From Caulobacteraceae bacterium (GTDB lineage: Bacteria > Pseudomonadota > Alphaproteobacteria > Caulobacterales > Caulobacteraceae): a stretch of DNA of 6,774 bases. The position numbers and the translations under genes were made by a program. Location: assembly GCA_028291305.1 (NCBI GenBank), contig JAQGII010000192.1:1-6774 (forward strand). Reading direction: 5' to 3'. Shown piece after piece: positions 1 through 6,503 of the stretch; the first letter of the stretch is position 1, and each line of letters begins with the position of its first letter. The notes below the pieces were generated by a model. That model was not told the origin of the DNA. It ran no database searches and saw only the letters and a list, made by a program, of their open reading frames with translations.

Positions 1-25
1 AATCGCCGCTCGCGGCTTTAGTCAT
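1..25 (-). CDS. clpX: ClpX, ATPase subunit of ClpXP protease (N-terminal start only)
   Basis: Only the first eight codons are inside the window. Read on the minus strand from the ATG at 25-23 they give MTKAASGD, which matches from memory the N-terminus of Caulobacter ClpX; the zinc-binding domain that would follow is outside. ClpX is the AAA+ unfoldase that feeds substrates into the ClpP chamber in the cytoplasm, and it is essential in Caulobacter. A GGAGAG about 12 bases upstream of the ATG is a possible, rather distant ribosome binding site. The position also fits published Caulobacter organisation, where clpX and clpP are separated by an open reading frame pointing the other way. The call rests on eight residues plus gene order, so it is good but not absolute. 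Confidence 0.8.
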
Positions 26-147
26 GATCGCGTCTCACTCTCCGACGAGGCGTTTTTCGTCAGGCCGCGCCTCGCATTAGACAGTCCCGGCCGATTCTGC
101 GGTTCGGGGACATCCGACCAGAGTACGCGCCGCAAGTTGTCTAAACC

Positions 148-177
148 TTGACATTCCCCGATTGTCGTCGCGATCAC
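148..177 (+). promoter_or_regulatory. Candidate cicA promoter in the clpX-cicA divergent region
   Basis: TTGACA at 148-153 is a perfect -35 hexamer. A weak -10 (CGATCA, 171-176) follows after 17 bases. The segment GCGATCAC (170-177) partly resembles the Caulobacter housekeeping -10 consensus GCTANAWC. A transcript would start near 183, about 29 bases before the cicA ATG. The rest of 26-211 must also hold the clpX promoters firing leftward (three are reported in Caulobacter), but I could not pick a convincing one by eye. Confidence 0.3.
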
Positions 178-211
178 AAGCTCGTTCGGACGCTCGGGGC
201 TTTTACGAAAC

Positions 212-844
212 ATGGGAACGCTTGAGCCTCCCCGCCAGTTCGGCGAACGGTCCGTTGTGGCGTTCGATTTCGACGGCACCCTAACCACGCGCGACAGTTT
301 CACAGCTTTCCTGGCCTGGAAAGCTGGGCCGTTACGCTATTTCACCGGCCTGCTGCTGCTCCTACCCCATATCGTCGCCTACGCCATCCACCGCGACAGG
401 GGGCGACTGAAAGCCGCGGCCGCCGCCCGATTTTTGGGTGGCATGAGCGCGGAGGACCTGGCCGCCGACGCCGAACGCTTCGCCGTGCAGCACGCCCAGT
501 CGATGTTCCGGCCCGACGCCGTGCAGGCCTGGCGCAACTGGCGCAGCCAGGGCGCCCTGATGGTGATCGTCACCGCCTCGCCCGAGATCACCGTGCAGCC
601 CTTCGCCCGTGGCCTGGGCGCCGATCTGTTGATCGGCACCCGACTGGCGGTCGACGAGACCGGCCGGATCACCGGCCGGTTCGAGTCGTCCAACTGCCGC
701 GGGCCGGAGAAGGTCCGGCGGCTGCAGGAAGCCCTCGGCGAGGACGTCGCCCTGGCCGCGGCCTACGGCGACACCTCCGGCGACCGCGAGATGCTGAAGA
801 TCGCCGAGATCAAGGGCTACCGCATCTTCAAGGGCAGGCCCTAG
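212..844 (+). CDS. cicA: CicA-like HAD-superfamily phosphatase (subclass IB)
   Basis: A 210-residue cytoplasmic HAD hydrolase with all four motifs visible: motif I DFDGTLT at 19-25 (nucleophile D19, acid/base D21), motif II at T121 in IVTAS, motif III lysine K167, and motif IV GDTSGD at 186-191 (Mg-binding D187, D191). The cap lies between motifs I and II, as in PSP/HAD-IB enzymes; part of it (about 46-59) is strongly hydrophobic. In Caulobacter a HAD phosphatase called CicA occupies exactly this slot between clpX and clpP, on the opposite strand, and its dosage affects growth and cell shape. That position plus the family supports the symbol; the substrate is unknown. The ATG at 212 is the only canonical start before motif I (in-frame stop at 149-151; GTG at codon 16 is too late). 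No clear Shine-Dalgarno is visible. Its stop overlaps the clpP stop. Confidence 0.85.
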   Translation: MGTLEPPRQFGERSVVAFDFDGTLTTRDSFTAFLAWKAGPLRYFTGLLLLLPHIVAYAIHRDRGRLKAAAAARFLGGMSAEDLAADAERFAVQHAQSMFRPDAVQAWRNWRSQGALMVIVTASPEITVQPFARGLGADLLIGTRLAVDETGRITGRFESSNCRGPEKVRRLQEALGEDVALAAAYGDTSGDREMLKIAEIKGYRIFKGRP

Positions 845-1473
845 CCCTTGGCGCCTTCCTCGGCCGCTTCGCGGCTGGCGTAGACATGGTCGATCAGGCC
901 GAAGTCCTTGGCCTCGTCCGCAGTCAGGAAATGGTCGCGGTCGAGCGTGGCTTCGATCACCTCGATCGGCTGGCCGGTGTGCTTGGCGTAGATCTCGTTC
1001 AGCTTGCGCTTGGTCTTGATGATGTCCTGCGCGTGGCGCTCGATGTCCGAAGCCTGGCCCGAGAAGCCGCCCGAGGGCTGGTGCACCATGATGCGGGCGT
1101 TGGGCAGGGCGATGCGGCTGCCCTTCTCCCCGGCCATCAGCAGGAAGGAGCCCATGGAGGCGGCCATGCCCATGCAGACGGTGGAAACCGGGCTGCGGAT
1201 GTATTGCATGGTGTCGTAGATCGCCATGCCGGAGGTCACCACCCCGCCCGGCGAGTTGATGTACATGGCGATCTCCTTCTTGGGGTTCTCGGACTCCAGG
1301 AAGAGCAGCTGGGCGCAGATCAGGGCGGACATGCCGTCTTCGACCGGGCCGTTCAGGAAGATGATCCGTTCCTTGAGCAGGCGCGAAAAGATGTCGAAGG
1401 CGCGCTCGCCGCGGCTGGTCTGCTCAACAACCATCGGAACGAGGTTGAGCATGGTGGCTTGGTGGTCGCGCAT
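841..1473 (-). CDS. clpP: ClpP, proteolytic subunit of ClpXP/ClpAP
   Basis: A 210-residue serine peptidase that forms the tetradecameric degradation chamber in the cytoplasm, working with the ClpX or ClpA unfoldases. The catalytic triad is intact: Ser106 in GMAASMGS, His131 in IMVHQPSGG, Asp180 in LDRDHF. The signature [18 protein letters not shown] at 11-28 marks the mature N-terminus, after a short propeptide. Length matches the family (E. coli 207). The reading frame stays open to 1551, but the extra 26 residues are not ClpP-like and would cover the promoter, so the ATG at 1473 is chosen; AGGG lies 8 bases before it. The C-terminal tail after about residue 200 ([10 protein letters not shown]) is the usual variable end. 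The gene is convergent with cicA and probably monocistronic from its own promoter, although read-through from the upstream kinase cannot be excluded. Confidence 0.97.
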   Translation of the reverse strand: MRDHQATMLNLVPMVVEQTSRGERAFDIFSRLLKERIIFLNGPVEDGMSALICAQLLFLESENPKKEIAMYINSPGGVVTSGMAIYDTMQYIRSPVSTVCMGMAASMGSFLLMAGEKGSRIALPNARIMVHQPSGGFSGQASDIERHAQDIIKTKRKLNEIYAKHTGQPIEVIEATLDRDHFLTADEAKDFGLIDHVYASREAAEEGAKG

Positions 1474-1522
1474 GGAATGACCCTGTTTGGATAAGGCGGC
1501 GGGAAGACGCCCGCCTGTCCCT

Positions 1523-1552
1523 AGATAGGCGCGCCCAGGGCGGCGGCGCAAG
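1523..1552 (-). promoter_or_regulatory. Candidate heat-shock-type promoter of clpP
   Basis: On the minus strand CTTG (1552-1549) is followed 19 bases later by CCTATCT (1529-1523), resembling the alphaproteobacterial sigma-32 pattern CTTG-N17/18-CYTATNT as I remember it; the spacer is slightly long. The same bases can be read as a sigma-70-like TTGCGC-18-TATCTA. Initiation near 1515 would give a leader of about 40 bases. Published work on Caulobacter clpP describes a heat-shock-controlled promoter immediately upstream, which fits, but this exact site is my inference. Confidence 0.42.
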
Positions 1553-1675
1553 GCGCGGAAATGGTTAAGTCTGTGGGCGCGTCGTCGCGACCCCCTGTTA
1601 TCCGCTCATCTCGGCGACCGCCGGGACCCAGATTGTCTGGCGCGCAGGTCGGCCAACGACCGTGGCGGCCTTAGT

Positions 1676-3745
1676 CTAGCCGAGGTCCCGATCTTGCGGC
1701 CGGGGCTCATGCCAGAGTTGATCGAGCCGTCTCAACAGCTCCTCGCGATGGTACGGCTTGCTCAAGGCCGGGAAGGCGCTGATGTCGCCGCGGCTTTCGA
1801 GCAGCGCACCGGAATAGCCGGAAATCAGCAGGATCTTGAGATCACCGTGAAGCTTCAGCGCTTCGGTGGCGAGCTGCAGGCCGTTGTAGGTTCCGGGCAT
1901 GGCCACATCGGACAGGAGAATATCGATGGCGTCCGAACCCTGCACAACCGCAAGCGCCGCATCGCCGTCGGGGGCGGTCATGACCTGATAGCCTGCCTCC
2001 CTTAGGCAATCGGCGGTCGTGGCCCTGACGTCGGGATCGTCCTCGACCAGAAGGACCCGGGCGCTGCGGGCTCTGCTGTCGATCGGCTTGCTCCCAGGAG
2101 ACGGCGAGGCGATGGCTGTTGAGCTCGGCAACCATAGACAGACCGTCGCGCCCTCGCCCGGTACGGAGGTGATCTCCGCGGCGCCTCCCGCGCTCTGCGC
2201 GAACCCATGCACGTGGCTCAGTCCCAGACCCGTGCCCTTGCCAACTTCCTTGGTAGTGAAGAACGGCTCGAACGCCCGCGCCAGCGTCGCTGGATCCATG
2301 CCCTGGCCGGTGTCCGCTATGGAGATCAGGATGTATTTCCCGGGATTCAGGCCGTGCTGGGCGGCCAGCGGAGCCTCGACGTTGCGCGTCTTGACGTGCA
2401 CGGCCCCTCCCTCCGGCATCGCGTCCCCGGCATTGCTGATGAGGTTCAGGATGCAGGCGTGAAACTCCGCCGGATCCACGCAGATCACATCGAGCCGCTC
2501 TTCCAGGTCAAAGGAGAGATCGATGCGTTCCCCGAGCGCCTTGGACGTGAGTGCTCGAAGCTCAAGAAGGGCAGTATTGGCGTCCAGGACTTCCGGGTGA
2601 AGGTTCTGTCTGCGGGAGAAGGTGAGAAGCTGCTTGATCAGCTGCGCTCCCCGGTCGGCGGCGGCTATGGCGTGCCGCGAAAGCTGCAGGACGCGATCGG
2701 TTTCGGCGGGCCGGCGATCGATCATCTCCAGGCATCCGATGACCGCCGTCAGGATATTGTTGAAGTCATGCGCGATCCCGCCGGTAAGCTGGCCGATCGC
2801 CTCCAGCCGCTGCACGCGAAGCAGCTCCTCGCGGGACCTGACGAGAGCTTCGTTGCGGGCGCGCGCCTCATCCAGGGCATCCTCGAGCTGGTCATAGAGA
2901 CGGCCGAGATCGAGCATCAGAACGATCAGCAGAAGGGCCCCCGCCGCAAGGGCGAACGCATGCCCCGCGTACCAGCCGACGTCGTATCGGCCCCCGCTGA
3001 GGGCCGCACTGACGGCGATGTTGCAGAACCACGAGCACAGGACGGCCATCAGCCAGACGTCCAGCACGGTGCGCCGCCAGTTGCGCAGCAGAACAAGCAT
3101 CGCCGACGCGGTGATGAACAGCAAAACGAGTCCGACGCCGCGTCCCCGATGAGGGAAATTGACCGCCTCGATGACCGGCAGCAATCCCACCGGGTGCGTG
3201 GCCAGCCAAACGGCGCAGATCACCAGCGCGAGCACCAGGCCGATAGCGGTCACGATCGCGGCGTCTGGGCGCCTCAACCGGATGGCGAGCCGCCTCTCGA
3301 TCCTTGCGGTCGTGCTGTACGCCAGGACAAACAGGGGGAAGAGCCCCAGCCAGAACACGGAAAGCCAAGCTATCGTCAGTCCGTTCCCGCCAAATGCGCC
3401 GGTCGGCGAGAACGTGCCCGGGTAGACCACGATATGGGGCAGGATGATAAAGGTGCTCATCAGGTAGCCCGATGCGAGCACCAGGATCGACGGCCATCGC
3501 GAGCGGCGGAATTGGGCCAGCAACAGCACCGCGGTGAGGGCGTCGCAAATCCACAGCGCGGCTTCGGAGGCTGGTATGAAGCCGAGAAGGACCGGCAGCG
3601 CGACCCGTGAGAAGGGCGCGACGGCCAGAACGGTGACGACGCTGAGAATGCAGACGCAACTCGCCACCAGCACATGGGATTTCGTTGCCGGGGCGCTGCC
3701 CAGGAAAGCTCGCTGCGCCGTAGCCGGGTGCAGGCCATCGTCCAT
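1676..3745 (-). CDS. Membrane-bound MASE4 hybrid histidine kinase with C-terminal receiver
   Basis: A sensor kinase that autophosphorylates on His and passes phosphate to its own receiver Asp. Residues are numbered from an upstream GTG at 3760 (694 aa). About seven or eight hydrophobic segments span 30-285; the pattern GYL-STFIILPH-VVYPGTFSPTGAFG (about 98-124) and the following aromatic helix match MASE4 sensor domains. A charged, probably coiled-coil linker (286-320) leads to HisKA with H331 in GGIAHDFNN. The ATPase domain has the N-box N443, G1 DTGQG (483-487), F-box FEPFFTTK (497-504) and G2 GKGTGLGLS (507-515). The receiver has acids D574/D575, phosphoacceptor D618, S647 and K668. No HPt or DNA-binding output domain exists, so a separate partner is expected; none lies nearby, and the ligand is unknown. 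I chose the ATG at 3745 (689 aa) over the GTG at 3760; neither has a strong ribosome site. No U-tract terminator is seen before clpP. Confidence 0.93.
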   Translation of the reverse strand: MDDGLHPATAQRAFLGSAPATKSHVLVASCVCILSVVTVLAVAPFSRVALPVLLGFIPASEAALWICDALTAVLLLAQFRRSRWPSILVLASGYLMSTFIILPHIVVYPGTFSPTGAFGGNGLTIAWLSVFWLGLFPLFVLAYSTTARIERRLAIRLRRPDAAIVTAIGLVLALVICAVWLATHPVGLLPVIEAVNFPHRGRGVGLVLLFITASAMLVLLRNWRRTVLDVWLMAVLCSWFCNIAVSAALSGGRYDVGWYAGHAFALAAGALLLIVLMLDLGRLYDQLEDALDEARARNEALVRSREELLRVQRLEAIGQLTGGIAHDFNNILTAVIGCLEMIDRRPAETDRVLQLSRHAIAAADRGAQLIKQLLTFSRRQNLHPEVLDANTALLELRALTSKALGERIDLSFDLEERLDVICVDPAEFHACILNLISNAGDAMPEGGAVHVKTRNVEAPLAAQHGLNPGKYILISIADTGQGMDPATLARAFEPFFTTKEVGKGTGLGLSHVHGFAQSAGGAAEITSVPGEGATVCLWLPSSTAIASPSPGSKPIDSRARSARVLLVEDDPDVRATTADCLREAGYQVMTAPDGDAALAVVQGSDAIDILLSDVAMPGTYNGLQLATEALKLHGDLKILLISGYSGALLESRGDISAFPALSKPYHREELLRRLDQLWHEPRPQDRDLG

Positions 3746-3992
3746 CAAGCTCAAACGCACCAGCCACCGCTTGGTCGCCTTGTTTCGGCGTCTGCCCGGA
3801 CACCGCCTGTCGCGCCGCCGCGTCAGGGGGCGGCGATGGCTTTTGCCGGTGCGCGCGCCGCAAGGGCGGAGATCAGGCTGAGCCGCCCGGTTGACTGCGT
3901 CATCGTCCGGCCGCCCAAGCCGCGCCGTATGATTTTGACCGACGACGGGCCAACTATCGCTCCTCGGATCGAGGTCGGGGTGGCCCGCAACG
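3746..3992. other. Intergenic gap between tig and the kinase gene; no gene found
   Basis: About 250 bases lie between the kinase start and the tig terminator. Frames crossing the gap on both strands lack any recognisable domain. The gap must hold the kinase promoter on the minus strand. The best I can see is TTGGCC, 16 bases, CATACG (about 3952-3925), which is weak and would leave a leader of roughly 170-180 bases. No repeats, attachment site or insertion scar is apparent. Confidence 0.4.
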
Positions 3993-4021
3993 AAAAAGGG
4001 GAGGACTTTCGCCCTCCCCTT
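3993..4021 (-). terminator. Rho-independent terminator of tig
   Basis: On the minus strand AAGGGGAGG, an 8-base loop (GCGAAAGT), then CCTCCCCTT runs straight into further Ts. The stem is nine perfect pairs (plus-strand arms 3996-4004 and 4013-4021), and five A residues on the plus strand at 3993-3997 give the U-tract. It lies about 25 bases past the tig stop and separates tig transcription from the kinase gene downstream. Confidence 0.85.
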
Positions 4022-4045
4022 CCCGTCTGTGATTTTTCGCGAAGC

Positions 4046-5572
4046 CTACTTCTTGGCCTTGGGGGCCGCCTTCGGCTTGGCGGCCTTTTCGGCGGGGGCT
4101 TCTTCCTTGGCGGGCTTGGCCGCCTTGGGCTTGGCTTCGGCCTTGGCTTCCGTCGCCTCGGCCTGGGGCTCCGCCTTTGCCTTGGCCGCCTTCTTGGCCG
4201 GCTTCTTGTCGCCGCCGTAGGATTCCGGCAACTCGTCGTCCTGCATCAGCTCGTCCTTGGAGACGGGCTTGTCCTCGACCTTGGCCTGGCTGAAAATCAG
4301 GTCGACGACCTTGTCCTCATAGATCGGCGCGCGTAGCTGGGCCTGGGCCTGGGGGTTCTTGCGCAGGTAGTCGAACACTTCCTGGGCCTGGGGCCCGTAG
4401 CGCATGGCTTCCTGGCGCGCCGCCTCGGACAGCTCCTGGTCGGTGATGGTCACATTGGCCGCGCGGCCGATCTCGGCCAGCACCAGGCCGAGGCGCACGC
4501 GGCGCTCGGCGATCTTGCGGTATTCGCCCTGCAGCTCCTCGTCGGACTTGCCCGCGTCGTCGTCGGGCAGGCCGCCGGAGGCCTTGTCGTTCTGCACCTG
4601 TTGCCAGATGGAGGCGAATTCGGCCTCGACCATGCGCGGGGGCAGCGGGAAGTCGTGCTGGGCGTCCAGCACGTCCAGCAGAGCGCGCTTGAGCTTGAAG
4701 CGCGACTGGTTGGAGTACTGCTGCTCGATCTGGGCGCGGACGGCGCCGCGCAGGGCGTCCATCGACGCCAGGCCCAGCTTTTCGGCGAAGGCGTCGTCCA
4801 TGGCGCTCTCGGCCGGAGCGCGCACGTCCTTGATGGTGGTCTCGAACTCGGCCGGCTTACCCTTCAGGGTGTCGACCTGGTAGTCGTCGGGGAAGCTGAC
4901 CTTGACCATGACCGTGTCGCCGGCCTTGGCCCCTATGAGCTGCTCTTCGAAGCCGGGGATGAACTGGCCCGAACCGACCACGATCTGGGAATCCTGCGCC
5001 GTGCCGCCTTCGAAGGCCTCGCCGTCGATGCGGCCCACGAAGTCGGCCACGACCATGTCGCCGTCCTGCGCCTTGGCGGCCTTGCCGGCGCGCGGCTCGT
5101 AGGTGCGGTTCTGCTGGGCCAGCTGGCGCAGCATGTTGTCCACTTCGTTGTCCGGCGCGGCATAGACCGGGCGGGTCAGCGACAGGGTCTTGGGATCGAC
5201 CGGGGTGAAGTCCGGCATCACCTCGACCTGAATCTCGTAGGTCAGGTCCTCCTTGCCGGCCAGGACCTTGTCCATGTCCGAGTCCAGCCGCATCTCCGGC
5301 TGGGTCGCCGGGCGCACCTTGGCGTCGTCGATGGCCTTCTGGGTCGACTCGTTGAGCGTCTGGTCGATGATCTCGCTCATGATCGACTTGCCGTAGAGGC
5401 GGCGCACGTGCGCCGGCGGCACCTTGCCGGGGCGGAAGCCCTTCAGCTGCATCTGCGGGCTGATCTCGGTGATGCGCGCCTCGGCGCGCTCGTTCAGCTC
5501 CTTGGCCGATACCGTGACACCGAAGACGCGGCTAAGGCCGTCGCCTGATTTTTCAACGATCTGAATGGACAT
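4046..5572 (-). CDS. tig: Trigger factor, ribosome-associated chaperone and prolyl isomerase
   Basis: This chaperone binds near the ribosomal exit tunnel and shields nascent chains. Three domains are visible in the 508 residues: an N-terminal ribosome-binding domain (1-115) with the signature GFRPGKVP at 45-52; an FKBP-type peptidyl-prolyl isomerase domain (about 170-255, including [20 protein letters not shown]); and a helical C-terminal chaperone domain (about 260-435). Beyond it lies an extension absent from E. coli trigger factor (432 residues): residues 454-508 contain 20 Ala, 17 Lys, 7 Glu and 7 Pro, a low-complexity, probably disordered, strongly basic tail. The ATG at 5572 starts directly on the conserved N-terminus; only a weak GGA lies upstream. 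In many bacteria tig precedes clpP and clpX, and it does here too, but a kinase gene intervenes. It has its own promoter candidate and terminator, so it is probably transcribed alone. Confidence 0.97.
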   Translation of the reverse strand: MSIQIVEKSGDGLSRVFGVTVSAKELNERAEARITEISPQMQLKGFRPGKVPPAHVRRLYGKSIMSEIIDQTLNESTQKAIDDAKVRPATQPEMRLDSDMDKVLAGKEDLTYEIQVEVMPDFTPVDPKTLSLTRPVYAAPDNEVDNMLRQLAQQNRTYEPRAGKAAKAQDGDMVVADFVGRIDGEAFEGGTAQDSQIVVGSGQFIPGFEEQLIGAKAGDTVMVKVSFPDDYQVDTLKGKPAEFETTIKDVRAPAESAMDDAFAEKLGLASMDALRGAVRAQIEQQYSNQSRFKLKRALLDVLDAQHDFPLPPRMVEAEFASIWQQVQNDKASGGLPDDDAGKSDEELQGEYRKIAERRVRLGLVLAEIGRAANVTITDQELSEAARQEAMRYGPQAQEVFDYLRKNPQAQAQLRAPIYEDKVVDLIFSQAKVEDKPVSKDELMQDDELPESYGGDKKPAKKAAKAKAEPQAEATEAKAEAKPKAAKPAKEEAPAEKAAKPKAAPKAKK

Positions 5573-5694
5573 CTTTGCGTTTCCAGAGCGGCCGCCGCAC
5601 CCGTGTGGGACCGGCGCCGCCCTCCTGTCTGGTCTTAAAACATGAGCGCCGCCCGTGTGGATCGACGGGGACCCGGGGGCGGCGAAAGAGCGTT

Positions 5695-5723
5695 CTTATG
5701 TCATGGCGCCCCGACGCGTCCAA
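5695..5723 (-). promoter_or_regulatory. Candidate sigma-70-type promoter of tig
   Basis: On the minus strand TTGGAC (5723-5718) is followed after exactly 17 bases by CATAAG (5700-5695). The start would fall near 5688, leaving a leader of roughly 115 bases before the tig ATG. The match is moderate for a GC-rich alphaproteobacterium. It lies just outside the recognisable part of the divergent small gene, which is a sensible place for a promoter. Confidence 0.4.
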
Positions 5724-5738
5724 GTCCAAAGCGCGGGG

Positions 5739-6175
5739 ATGCCATGTCGAGCGTTGCGAAAAGGGCGCGCGCGCTCCTACCTTGCGTCGCACGCGCCCGC
5801 AGAGGCGGGCGCCGTCCGTCTTGAGAGCGCGACGCGCAGACACATTCCGGTCCTGCTGAGCTTGGCCGCCGCCGCATGCGCAGCCTCGGCCGCCTTCGCC
5901 CAGCCCGCGGGAGAGCCGCCGGACGGTCCAGGGCCAGGCTGCTCGCCCACCCGTGCAAGGAAAAGGACAAGGCCTGCAGCCAGGCGGTGGTCAACGCCCT
6001 GCGCGCCCTGACGGGTGTGGAGAAGCAGAGATTCGACGCCGTCGCCCGCTTGAGGGCCGGGATGTACGCGGCGACCCTGCGGGACGACAATCCGAGCCAG
6101 CCGGAATACCAGCTGAATACCGATCCCTCGCAGGCTGAGCAGGCCGCGCGCCTCGACAAGCAGGGCAAGAAGTGA
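5739..6175 (+). pseudogene. Small exported protein of unknown function, apparently frameshifted
   Basis: I do not recognise the family. Two frames join into one plausible protein. In the first, RRH is followed by a hydrophobic stretch IPVLLSLAAAACAASAAFA and then Q (5835-5903), a textbook signal peptide with an AxA-type cleavage site; this frame stays sensible to about 5925. From about 5945 the good coding frame is the next one (offset by two bases): it carries HPCKEKDKAC, a helical segment SQAVVNALRALTGVEKQRF, and a polar Lys-ending C-terminus, stopping at 6173-6175. Neither frame alone looks right: the upstream part of the second frame uses rare AGA/AGG/GGA codons, and the first runs into Arg/Pro-rich noise. 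The mature protein would be about 90 residues, periplasmic, with two close cysteines. The start is uncertain: ATG 5739 gives an unusually long 34-residue n-region, and none lies nearer. A sequencing error is as likely as a true mutation. An alternative annotation is a 99-residue protein from ATG 5876, which would lack the signal peptide. Confidence 0.55.
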
Positions 6176-6184
6176 CCGCTCCAG

Positions 6185-6212
6185 TTGGCGCGGACGCTCG
6201 GGTGGGTTAAGC
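6185..6212 (+). promoter_or_regulatory. Weak candidate promoter for tRNA-Leu
   Basis: TTGGCG (6185-6190), 16 bases, TTAAGC (6207-6212). The -10 is poor, and the implied start near 6219 leaves a leader of only about six bases. Co-transcription with the upstream small gene is the alternative. Confidence 0.22.
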
Positions 6213-6213
6213 A

Positions 6214-6230
6214 GCCCGCGCAACGCGGGC
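6214..6230 (+). repeat. Inverted repeat joining tRNA leader and acceptor strand
   Basis: GCCCGCG (6214-6220), CAA, CGCGGGC (6224-6230) is a perfect 7-bp inverted repeat. Its right arm includes the first six bases of the tRNA, and its left arm contains the same GCCCGC that forms the tRNA 3' acceptor strand (6300-6305). Confidence 0.8.
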
Positions 6231-6309
6231 GTGGCGGAACTGGTAGACGCACCAGATTTAGGTTCTGGCATCGCAAGGTGTGGAGGTTCGAGTCCTCTCG
6301 CCCGCACCA
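6225..6309 (+). tRNA. tRNA-Leu, anticodon UAG
   Basis: An 85-base class II tRNA with encoded CCA. The acceptor stem GCGGGCG (6225-6231) pairs with CGCCCGC (6299-6305), followed by discriminator A and CCA (6306-6309). The anticodon arm is CCAGA, loop TTTAGGT, TCTGG, giving anticodon TAG (UAG, reads CUN leucine codons). The D-arm has the usual GGTAGACGCA; a long variable arm follows the anticodon stem, as expected for leucine; the T-arm contains GGTTCGAGTCC. The discriminator A is the known leucine identity base. Nothing in the gene looks damaged. Confidence 0.97.
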
Positions 6310-6343
6310 TCCATCCCCGCCCGGGCTTGCCGGAACCGATCCG

Positions 6344-6369
6344 GACGGCGCACACCGGCGTGCGCCGTC
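6344..6369 (+). repeat. Perfect 10-bp hairpin downstream of tRNA-Leu
   Basis: GACGGCGCAC (6344-6353), loop ACCGGC, GTGCGCCGTC (6360-6369). It starts 35 bases past the tRNA end and could stop or stabilise the precursor, but no U-tract follows, so it is not a standard intrinsic terminator on either strand. It ends directly against the ATG of the transporter remnant. Confidence 0.7.
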
Positions 6370-6447
6370 ATGGCCGATGGCTCCAAGATATCCATCTAGG
6401 CCGCGCTGGCGGGCAATATCGGCGTGGCCGCCGTCAAGTTCGGCGCC
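6370..6447 (+). pseudogene. Remnant of a cation diffusion facilitator (CDF) transporter N-terminus
   Basis: From ATG 6370 the frame reads MADGSKISI, then a TAG stop at 6397-6399, then AALAGNIGVAAVKFGA. This resembles from memory the start of CDF-family metal/proton antiporters, where a GSKK-V-YAALAGN-IAV-KF type segment forms the first membrane helix. A tyrosine normally sits where the TAG is, so TAT/TAC to TAG is one base change. After KFGA the similarity ends: the expected TGSSAMLSE segment is missing, and the frame stops again at 6469-6471. What remains is about 25 codons of a roughly 300-residue protein, so it cannot be functional. A short 17-residue open stretch in another frame (ending near 6515) is not recognisable. 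The assignment rests on a short recalled match. Confidence 0.45.
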
Positions 6448-6503
6448 CACGCCCCGCACCCTTGCGCCTGAAGGCCCTGACCGAGGCCAAGGAGCCGCTC
6501 CGC

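Noticed and set aside
22..303. 93-residue minus-strand open frame covering the clpX-cicA gap
   Set aside because: No recognisable domain, Arg/Ser-rich composition, runs antisense to the cicA start and over the clpX leader, and merely ends where the clpX ATG overlaps a TGA.
886..1494. 202-residue plus-strand frame opposite clpP
   Set aside because: His/Asp/Gly-rich translation typical of the antisense of a GC-rich gene; clpP on the other strand is certain.
1474..1551. N-terminal extension of ClpP to an upstream start at 1551
   Set aside because: The added 26 residues do not resemble ClpP and would cover the promoter-like elements; the ATG at 1473 has an AGGG and fits family length.
1561..1675. 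Intrinsic terminator after the kinase gene
   Set aside because: Small inverted repeats exist (for example GGTCG/CGACC near 1646-1660), but none is followed by a U-tract on the minus strand.
2207..3610. 467-residue plus-strand frame opposite the kinase
   Set aside because: Low-complexity Arg/Gln/Asp-rich shadow with no domain; the kinase motifs on the minus strand are all intact in order.
2892..3863. 323-residue minus-strand frame in another phase of the kinase gene
   Set aside because: Arg/Pro/Ala-rich shadow; the MASE4 and kinase sequence continues in the other frame throughout.
4601..5548. 315-residue plus-strand frame opposite tig
   Set aside because: Leu/Gly/His/Val-rich antisense shadow of trigger factor.
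6225..6455. Integrated element or attachment site at tRNA-Leu
   Set aside because: No repeated copy of the tRNA 3' end, integrase or phage gene is visible within the window; only the transporter remnant hints at rearrangement.
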